Below are positions 34,144-38,853 of a stretch of DNA of 38,853 nucleotides, piece by piece; the stretch's first letter is position 1, and every line of letters begins with the position of its first letter. Source of the stretch: RGIG5327 sp045612485 (lineage in GTDB: Bacteria > Verrucomicrobiota > Lentisphaeria > Victivallales > UBA1829). Location: positions 1-38,853 of the forward strand of contig JAZKZE010000117.1 in NCBI GenBank assembly GCA_045612485.1. The letters run 5' to 3'. The translations under genes and the position numbers were made by a program. A model generated the notes under the pieces. That model ran no database searches, was not told where the DNA came from, and worked only from the letters and a program-made list of their open reading frames with translations.

Positions 34144-34608
34144 ATGGCAAAACATACACAGATCAAAACCCCCGCTGTGCGGGAATCAGCTGATTTTCTT
34201 CTGGAAAAGAATGATTGCGGCAGGATCGCCGTTACAGAGCGGGCCGTTGCCATGATCGTACGCAACAGCGCATACAGTATTCCTGCTGTGGCAAAATTAA
34301 GCGGGAATACTCTTGTGGACAATATTGCAGAACTTGTAGGCAGTAAAAGCATGAAGGACAGAGCTATCTGCGTCAAAGCGGAAGAGGACGGCGTTCTTGC
34401 CATCGAGATCGCCATTACCATCCGTTACGGCTATAATCTGCCGGAGACCGCCGCCGAATTACAGAATCTTATTGCGGAAAATGTTTTTGCAATGACCGGA
34501 CTTACGGTTGCGTGTGTGAATGTGATCGTAAGGGATATGGAAGAACCGGACGAGAGTGGGGATGCTGTTGAGGGTAACGGCAATGAGGACGGGGATCTGA
34601 ACGACTGA
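34144..34608 (+). CDS. Asp23/Gls24-family envelope-associated protein, first copy
   Basis: This 154-residue protein belongs to the Asp23 (DUF322) family. In Gram-positive bacteria, family members form membrane-associated assemblies linked to envelope homeostasis. The Asp23 core (about 23-130) shows CGRIAVTERAVAMIVRNSA, a middle VDNIAELVGS, the beta segment LAIEIAITIRYGYNLPETA and VACVNVIVRDM. The last 20 residues are acidic and probably disordered. There is no membrane segment of its own. It lies just after accC and before a second Asp23 gene; the pair shares the VDNIAELVGS/VNNLADIVGS pattern and probably arose by duplication. Confidence 0.88.
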   Translation: MAKHTQIKTPAVRESADFLLEKNDCGRIAVTERAVAMIVRNSAYSIPAVAKLSGNTLVDNIAELVGSKSMKDRAICVKAEEDGVLAIEIAITIRYGYNLPETAAELQNLIAENVFAMTGLTVACVNVIVRDMEEPDESGDAVEGNGNEDGDLND

Positions 34609-34682
34609 GTCCTGCCCGGAACCATTGTTGCGCCGGGAAGGAAAAAACTTACAAAGCAGACCAAAACAGAGGAGAATATAAA

Positions 34683-35177
34683 ATGAATGATGACAATCCG
34701 AAAACAAACCGCAGTATTCTCCCCGTGCAGATCCGGGAGATGAGAGAGAAAGTTTCTGCTCCTTCCGGAATCGTCCGGGTACATGAAAGTGTTGTTGCCA
34801 GTATTGTAAGGAAGGCTGCCTGTTCTGTGGAGGGGGTATCCCGTCTTGCAGGCAACAGTCTTGTAAACAATCTTGCGGACATTGTGGGAAGCCGAAAGAT
34901 CTTCGACCGTTCCATTACTATTGTAATGGGGGATAATTCTGTGAAAGTGGATATCCGCCTTGTACTGAAATACGGGTGTAATATCCCCGGTACAGCAAGA
35001 AATGTCCAGGAAGCTGTTTCTGAAGAGATCCGGCAGATCACAGGAATGAAGATCGAAGCTGTCAATGTGATCGTTGCGGATCTTGAGTCGGAGGAAACTC
35101 CGGAAACTGCGGAAAACGAACCGGAAGGAAATGCTGACGGAAATACTGTAATGGAGATAACTCCGGACGCAAAATAA
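34683..35177 (+). CDS. Asp23/Gls24-family protein, second copy
   Basis: A 164-residue paralogue of the preceding gene. The Asp23 core (about 26-137) contains GIVRVHESVVASIVRKAAC, VEGVSRLAGNSLVNNLADIVGS, the beta segment VKVDIRLVLKYGCNIPGTA and IEAVNVIVADLES. The C-terminal tail (about 138-164) is Glu/Asn-rich and acidic. GAGGAGAATATAAA precedes the ATG. It sits 74 bases after the first copy and 26-32 bases before a membrane protein of AmaP type, which in Staphylococcus is the anchor for Asp23. A heteromeric complex with the first copy is plausible. Confidence 0.88.
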   Translation: MNDDNPKTNRSILPVQIREMREKVSAPSGIVRVHESVVASIVRKAACSVEGVSRLAGNSLVNNLADIVGSRKIFDRSITIVMGDNSVKVDIRLVLKYGCNIPGTARNVQEAVSEEIRQITGMKIEAVNVIVADLESEETPETAENEPEGNADGNTVMEITPDAK

Positions 35178-35209
35178 GATTTTACCGGAATAAATAAAAG
35201 GATATGTCC

Positions 35210-35671
35210 ATGAAAGAATTCATAAGTGCTTTTATTCTCAGATTTGAAGAGATGAGAACATCTGCTTTTCAGTATGGTTATATCACCGGGGTGGCTCTCA
35301 CGATTCTGATGCTTCTGCTCCTGCTCCTGCTTTATTATCTTTTCCGGGCTCCGGTGAAGAGCAGGGGGATCATGCTTGCAACTCCCAACGGTACACTTTT
35401 TATTGCGGCTTCTGCAATATCCGATCTGGTAAGAGAAGTGGAAAAAAACTTTACCACACTCAAGATCCTGAAAAGCACTCTGCTGGAAAAAAAGGACGCA
35501 GTGACACTGGAATTGAAGATCAATTTCCCGAAAACGGAGGAAAATACCTCCCTGCCTGCGGTTGCGGAGTCATTGCAGATGCAGATCATTCAGGCATTGA
35601 AAGATACTTTCGGTATTGACAGCATCAAAGAGATCAATATTGAAGTTGTCCGGGGAAAAGCACTGTCCTGA
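35210..35671 (+). CDS. AmaP-like membrane protein
   Basis: This roughly 153-residue protein has one strong membrane helix (about residues 23-45, very leucine-rich) followed by a soluble alpha/beta region (about 58-150) with VKSRGIMLATPNGTLFIAASAISDLV and an Asp23-like beta pattern (VTLELKINFP). That is the layout of AmaP/DUF2273-group partners of Asp23, and the position after two Asp23 genes supports it. I choose ATG 35210 because AAAAGG lies eight bases upstream; the ATG at 35204 would be only two bases from it. The likely job is to tether the Asp23 proteins to the inner membrane. Confidence 0.7.
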   Translation: MKEFISAFILRFEEMRTSAFQYGYITGVALTILMLLLLLLLYYLFRAPVKSRGIMLATPNGTLFIAASAISDLVREVEKNFTTLKILKSTLLEKKDAVTLELKINFPKTEENTSLPAVAESLQMQIIQALKDTFGIDSIKEINIEVVRGKALS

Positions 35672-35694
35672 TAACTTCTGACAAAGGATTGTTT

Positions 35695-36084
35695 ATGATT
35701 ATGTATGGAAAAATTCTGCTTTCTCCTGTTTTGATTCTGGTTCTGCTTTTTTCTGTTGCCGCTGCGCCTTCTGTTCCGGTAAAGAAAAATGTACCGGAAA
35801 AAGTTTCCGTTATGGAAAAAAATGCTCTTCTGATTGACGTGCGTACGCAGAAAGAATTTGCCGCAGGACATTTGAAAGGGGCGATCCATATCCCTGATGG
35901 CGATATAGCACTTCTTCAGAAAGCCGGGGCAAAAAAAGATACGCCTTTATATCTTTACTGCCGCAGCGGGAGAAGAGTGAAAGCTGCCATAAAGAATCTG
36001 AAAAAAGAAGGCTATATGCGTCTTTATGATTTCGGCGGTATGAAAGAAGCCGGAAAACGTCTGGCTCTTCCCGTGGTAAAATAA
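35695..36084 (+). CDS. secreted or periplasmic rhodanese-like protein
   Basis: This 129-residue protein has an N-terminal signal peptide (about 1-24, cleavage near VAAA-PS) and a single rhodanese domain (about 36-128). The catalytic loop CRSGRR holds C89, and LLIDVRTQKEFAAGHLKGAIHIP is the family start. Exported single-domain rhodaneses are predicted to handle sulfane sulfur or persulfides; the substrate is unknown. I choose ATG 35695, six bases after AAAGGA; an upstream TTG at 35689 would abut the ribosome site. It is the last gene of the aroQ block and is followed by three successive hairpins. Confidence 0.85.
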   Translation: MIMYGKILLSPVLILVLLFSVAAAPSVPVKKNVPEKVSVMEKNALLIDVRTQKEFAAGHLKGAIHIPDGDIALLQKAGAKKDTPLYLYCRSGRRVKAAIKNLKKEGYMRLYDFGGMKEAGKRLALPVVK

Positions 36085-36091
36085 TTGCTTT

Positions 36092-36112
36092 CTCCTGAAA
36101 AACTTTCAGGAG
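36092..36112. terminator. hairpin after the rhodanese gene
   Basis: CTCCTGAAA (36092-36100) and TTTCAGGAG (36104-36112) form a perfect nine-base-pair stem with a three-base loop. The T-run comes only after a ten-base gap, so it may act with the next hairpins. Confidence 0.5.
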
Positions 36113-36132
36113 GAAAACTGTATTTTTTTTAA

Positions 36133-36177
36133 AAAAAACAGTATGAGTGATTTTCAAAGCAGCTCATACTGTTTTTT
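36133..36177. terminator. strong bidirectional terminator
   Basis: AAAAAACAGTATGAG (36133-36147) pairs perfectly over 15 bases with CTCATACTGTTTTTT (36163-36177). Both strands end in a T-run. It separates the rhodanese gene (+) from the M19 peptidase gene (-). Confidence 0.9.
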
Positions 36178-36199
36178 ACATTTATACAATCTCTTTTGG

Positions 36200-37420
36200 T
36201 CAGTCTGCCATTGTTTCCTGACATACCCTCAGAACATTGCCGCCAATGATCTTTCTGATCTCATCATCGGTGTAGCCTCTTTTGACCAATCCCACTGTAA
36301 AAAGCGGCCAGTTTGTCCAGGTGAGAGCGTCATAGTGAGCCGGAGTAAGTCCTTCGTGAGTAAGATCTTTTGCCGGGTTCTGCCAGTATTGTTCCCAGAT
36401 GTGACGCCCCGGCGGCATGGAACCGTTTTCCGGTTTCCAACTCTGGAGGCTTATGCCGTGATCCGTACCTATGGCAACATGATCCACGCCGAATTTTTTT
36501 GCCACATAATCAATATGGTCCAGGAAGGAGTTGAAGGAAAGATCCCCTTGCAGGAAAGCGGGATAGGCACAGATCCCTACATAGCCGCCGGTCTTTTTGA
36601 TTGCTTCAATAACTTCATCGCTTTTGCCCCGGTAGTGGGTGGATAAGGCACCTGCCACCGTATGACTTGCCACCACAGGTTTTCTGGAAACGGCGGCGGC
36701 ATCATAACTTGTCTGCAATCCGCTGTGCGCCACATCCGGGATGACCTTTGTCCGGTTCATCTCCTCAATGACCATTTTTCCGAAATCACTTAATCCGGCA
36801 TTGCTTTTTTCTGCGCAGCCGTCACCGATAAGGTTGCGGCGGTTGTAGGTAAGGTGCATCATCCGCACACCCAGTTTTGCGAAAACTCCGATATGGGAAA
36901 GAGCCTCCTGGGGGGAAACGAGCCGTTCCGGGAGCGGAACGCCGTTTGTCGTCATGTAAAGAGCTTTATGCCCCCGTTCTTTGATCCCGGGGAGTTGATG
37001 GGGGAATACGGCACGCTCATAAAGTTCCGGCATGAGGTCGGTTATATAGGTATAAAAACTCAACCGTTTCAGAAGTCCGTCAATGCTGTTGCCTTCCACC
37101 CCGCTGTTCTGGAAAACGCAATCCACTCCGGCTTCTTCCCAGACTTCCGCAAGTTTTTTGCGCAAAGCAGGATTGGATTCATAAGCACCATTCATAATGT
37201 GTTCTTCATAGGCAAGTTTGAGTTCATCGCGTCCTGCGTTTTCTTTGATAAGCTGATCCAGGCGGGGGCATTTATCTCCTGCAAGGGGCATAAATCCGTA
37301 AGCATCGAAAACGAAGGCTTCTTTGTGCAGTTCAAGACCGTGCTGTAATTCTTTTTCTGTGGGTTTGAGAGCATTGAGGGCCAGTTTCCTGCAATGATCC
37401 ATATATTCTTCAACGGACAT
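36200..37420 (-). CDS. M19 (membrane dipeptidase) family protein with altered metal site
   Basis: This 406-residue protein follows the renal-dipeptidase (M19) fold: LGVRMMHLTYNRRNLIGDGC (184-202), SNAGLSDFG, PDVAHSG (H232), ASHTVAGALSTHYRGKSDE (H253) and AIGTDHGIS. However, the family's first metal motif, normally DGHND, appears as DAYGF (39-43), and the Glu-Gly pair that bridges the metals appears as NG (N159). Three of the five usual metal ligands are therefore replaced. It may be inactive, or use one metal or a different chemistry. There is no signal peptide. The gene lies 20 bases downstream of pilT on the same strand, with AAGGAAAAAAG before the ATG. Confidence 0.82.
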   Translation of the reverse strand: MSVEEYMDHCRKLALNALKPTEKELQHGLELHKEAFVFDAYGFMPLAGDKCPRLDQLIKENAGRDELKLAYEEHIMNGAYESNPALRKKLAEVWEEAGVDCVFQNSGVEGNSIDGLLKRLSFYTYITDLMPELYERAVFPHQLPGIKERGHKALYMTTNGVPLPERLVSPQEALSHIGVFAKLGVRMMHLTYNRRNLIGDGCAEKSNAGLSDFGKMVIEEMNRTKVIPDVAHSGLQTSYDAAAVSRKPVVASHTVAGALSTHYRGKSDEVIEAIKKTGGYVGICAYPAFLQGDLSFNSFLDHIDYVAKKFGVDHVAIGTDHGISLQSWKPENGSMPPGRHIWEQYWQNPAKDLTHEGLTPAHYDALTWTNWPLFTVGLVKRGYTDDEIRKIIGGNVLRVCQETMAD

Positions 37421-37440
37421 ATTCTTTTTTCCTTTCTTAT

Positions 37441-38517
37441 TTACACTTCCTGACCGGTTTCTTCTTTAAGAAGATCAAGGAAAAGTTTTTTATCTGCTGC
37501 CTTCATATACGCTTCCCTGCCGGAGATGAACCCATTTTCATAGTGGCTGCGCAATGTACCATCCATACTGCACATCCCCATACCTTTATTGGCTTCGATA
37601 ATGGTACGAATATTGGAAATAGCCCCCTCCCGGATCGTTCCCGGAAGTCCATCTGTCCACAATAAGACCTCATGGGCGGCAATCCTGCCTTTTTCCTTGC
37701 GTTTGCATAACTGCTGGGAGACGACTGCCTGCAAGCACTCTGCAAGCATGGTACGGATCTGGGTCTGTTCATCGGCAGGGAAAGCATCAATGATCCGGTC
37801 GATGGTTTTCGGCGCACTGTTGGTGTGCAAAGTACCGAAAACCAGCATCCCCATAGAGGCGCAGGTAAGTCCCAGCCGGATGGTATCCAGTTCCCGCATT
37901 TCTCCAATAAGCACGATATCCGGGTCGGGACGCATGGCTCCGCGGAGGGCTTTGGGGAAGGAACGGGCATGAAGTCCCACTTCCCGGTGGACAATGGTGC
38001 AATTTTTATTTTTATGCACAAATTCCACAGGATCTTCAATGGTGATGATATGTTTGTTCTGTGTATCGTTGATATAGTCGATCATAGCGGCAAGCGTGGT
38101 GGATTTACCGCTTCCTGTGGGACCGGTAACAAGGACAAGACCGCTTTTGAGCTGACAGATCTTTAAAAGCACTTCCGGCAATGCAAGATCTTTTACTGTA
38201 AGGATCTTGCTAGGGATCTGACGCATGACAGCAGCCATGCCTTCCTGATTGTAAAGGTAATTACAGCGGAAACGCGCCAGATCCGGGATCTCATAGGCAA
38301 AGTCAAGATCATGGTTTTCCAGAAAATTTTTCCAGCGGTATTTGGGATAACAGATCTCCTCAAGCATACTTTCCATAAATTCCGGCGTAATGATATTCTC
38401 ATCATGTTTTACAATGGAACCATGAACACGGTATTTCACCGGCTGACCAATGGAAAGGTGCAGGTCGGAACCGCCTTTATCCAGCATGGCTTTCAGATAT
38501 TCGTCAATTACAGGCAT
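37441..38517 (-). CDS. pilT: PilT/PilU-like type IV pilus ATPase
   Basis: This 358-residue hexameric AAA-type ATPase is predicted to drive pilus retraction. Features are the N-terminal GGSDLHLSIGQPVKYRVHG (15-33), Walker A GPTGSGKST (132-140), the Asp box TIEDPVEFVH (159-168), Walker B with E206 (PDIVLIGEMRE) and the His box GTLHTNSAPKTIDRI (228-242). Relative to canonical PilT, the C-terminal AIRNLIRE region is shortened to AISNIRTIIEANKGMGMCS, so it may be a PilU-like accessory retraction ATPase. AAGGAG stands eight bases before ATG 38517. It begins 21 bases after another PilT-like gene. The M19 homologue follows. Confidence 0.9.
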   Translation of the reverse strand: MPVIDEYLKAMLDKGGSDLHLSIGQPVKYRVHGSIVKHDENIITPEFMESMLEEICYPKYRWKNFLENHDLDFAYEIPDLARFRCNYLYNQEGMAAVMRQIPSKILTVKDLALPEVLLKICQLKSGLVLVTGPTGSGKSTTLAAMIDYINDTQNKHIITIEDPVEFVHKNKNCTIVHREVGLHARSFPKALRGAMRPDPDIVLIGEMRELDTIRLGLTCASMGMLVFGTLHTNSAPKTIDRIIDAFPADEQTQIRTMLAECLQAVVSQQLCKRKEKGRIAAHEVLLWTDGLPGTIREGAISNIRTIIEANKGMGMCSMDGTLRSHYENGFISGREAYMKAADKKLFLDLLKEETGQEV

Positions 38518-38538
38518 GATTTTCTCCTTTCCCTTCTC

Positions 38539-38853
38539 TTATTTTTTTGCCGCTTCTTCCGCTTCCGCTGCTCTGGCAGCAGCTTCTGCGGCAAATTTCT
38601 GTGCTTCCCGGACTGCGTTTTCTTTTTCCAGAAGGGCGATAACAGATTTATCCGTCATCCCCTCCCTGGCGGTATCATAACTTATTGCTCCGACTTTCCA
38701 TTTTTCCAGAAGGTTCTGGTCAATGGTACACATCCCCACTTTCGCCCCGATCTGCATATTGCCTTTCAACTGGAAGATCTTGCCTTCATTGATGACATTG
38801 GCGATGGCAAGAGTATTGATAAGGATCTCATAGACCACAGTCAGTTTTCCGTC
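38539..38853 (-). CDS. PilT-like ATPase, C-terminal part only (cut by window edge)
   Basis: Only the last 104 codons are inside the window, and the frame stays open to the edge. The segment VVYEILINTLAIANVINEGK followed by FQLKGNMQIGAKVGMCTIDQNLL matches the PilT C-terminal region (EIL, AI-N-I-EGK, GM-TMDQ). Here the AIRNLIRE-like motif is kept as AIANVINE, unlike in the next gene. The final 30 residues form an Ala/Glu-rich, probably helical tail (EAAARAAEAEEAAKK) not usual in PilT. It is the upstream partner of the complete pilT in one operon. An apparent GTG start at 38838 is internal. Confidence 0.85.
   Translation of the reverse strand, partial: DGKLTVVYEILINTLAIANVINEGKIFQLKGNMQIGAKVGMCTIDQNLLEKWKVGAISYDTAREGMTDKSVIALLEKENAVREAQKFAAEAAARAAEAEEAAKK

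Noticed and set aside
31621..34155. Long minus-strand open frames opposite aroQ, accB and accC
   Set aside because: The plus-strand genes have all catalytic motifs and ribosome sites; the antisense translations are low-complexity and lack starts with ribosome sites.

Overview
The window is about 38.9 kb of densely packed bacterial chromosome with moderate GC in genes and AT-rich spacers. I see no transposase, integrase, phage gene or CRISPR array. Two PilT-type ATPases point to a diderm with type IV pili. The two glycoside-hydrolase-like proteins, the NodB-like protein, the degenerate M19 peptidase and the biotin carboxylase/Asp23 operon recall gut or marine PVC bacteria, especially Lentisphaerae (Victivallis-like). 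That placement is inferred from protein character and was not tested. Sigma70-like promoters are easy to see; the commonest form is TTGAAA, 16-17 bases, then TATATT or similar.

Layout. 1-439 is an AT-rich spacer with two hairpins and a promoter. 440-5531 (+) holds an FN3/metallophosphoesterase, a DMT transporter, purU and a GT39-like membrane glycosyltransferase. 5642-8608 (+) is purL, with a tandem PurS-like N-terminus and no glutaminase domain. 8715-15147 is a carbohydrate cluster: a GNAT_C-type acyltransferase and a GH2 beta-galactosidase (+), a convergent AraC regulator (-), and a divergent NodB-like protein (+). 15198-21741 (-) is addB-addA, encoding a helicase-nuclease for double-strand-break repair.

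22018-22288 (-) carries three tandem tRNA-Glu genes (TTC, TTC, CTC) behind a near-consensus promoter. 22351-22893 (-) is an isochorismatase-family hydrolase. Just upstream of it is a strongly folded non-coding segment (22931-23033), closed by a perfect 10-bp helix; this is the best candidate here for an undescribed element. asd (-) and a YugP-type membrane zinc protease (+) are divergent. 25243-28102 (-) holds a large TIM-barrel glycosidase-like protein followed by a GDPD-family phosphodiesterase. A MATE exporter (+) diverges from it.

29734-31568 (-) is an HD-domain protein followed by an M29 aminopeptidase. 31768-36084 (+) is a seven-gene block: aroQ, accB, accC, two Asp23 paralogues, an AmaP-like membrane protein and a secreted rhodanese. 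It joins shikimate and fatty-acid initiation genes to envelope-type Asp23 genes. 36200-38853 (-) holds the end of one PilT-like gene (cut by the window), a complete PilT-like gene and an M19 peptidase homologue that has lost several metal ligands. Intergenic ends are marked by clear intrinsic terminators, several of them bidirectional between convergent genes.
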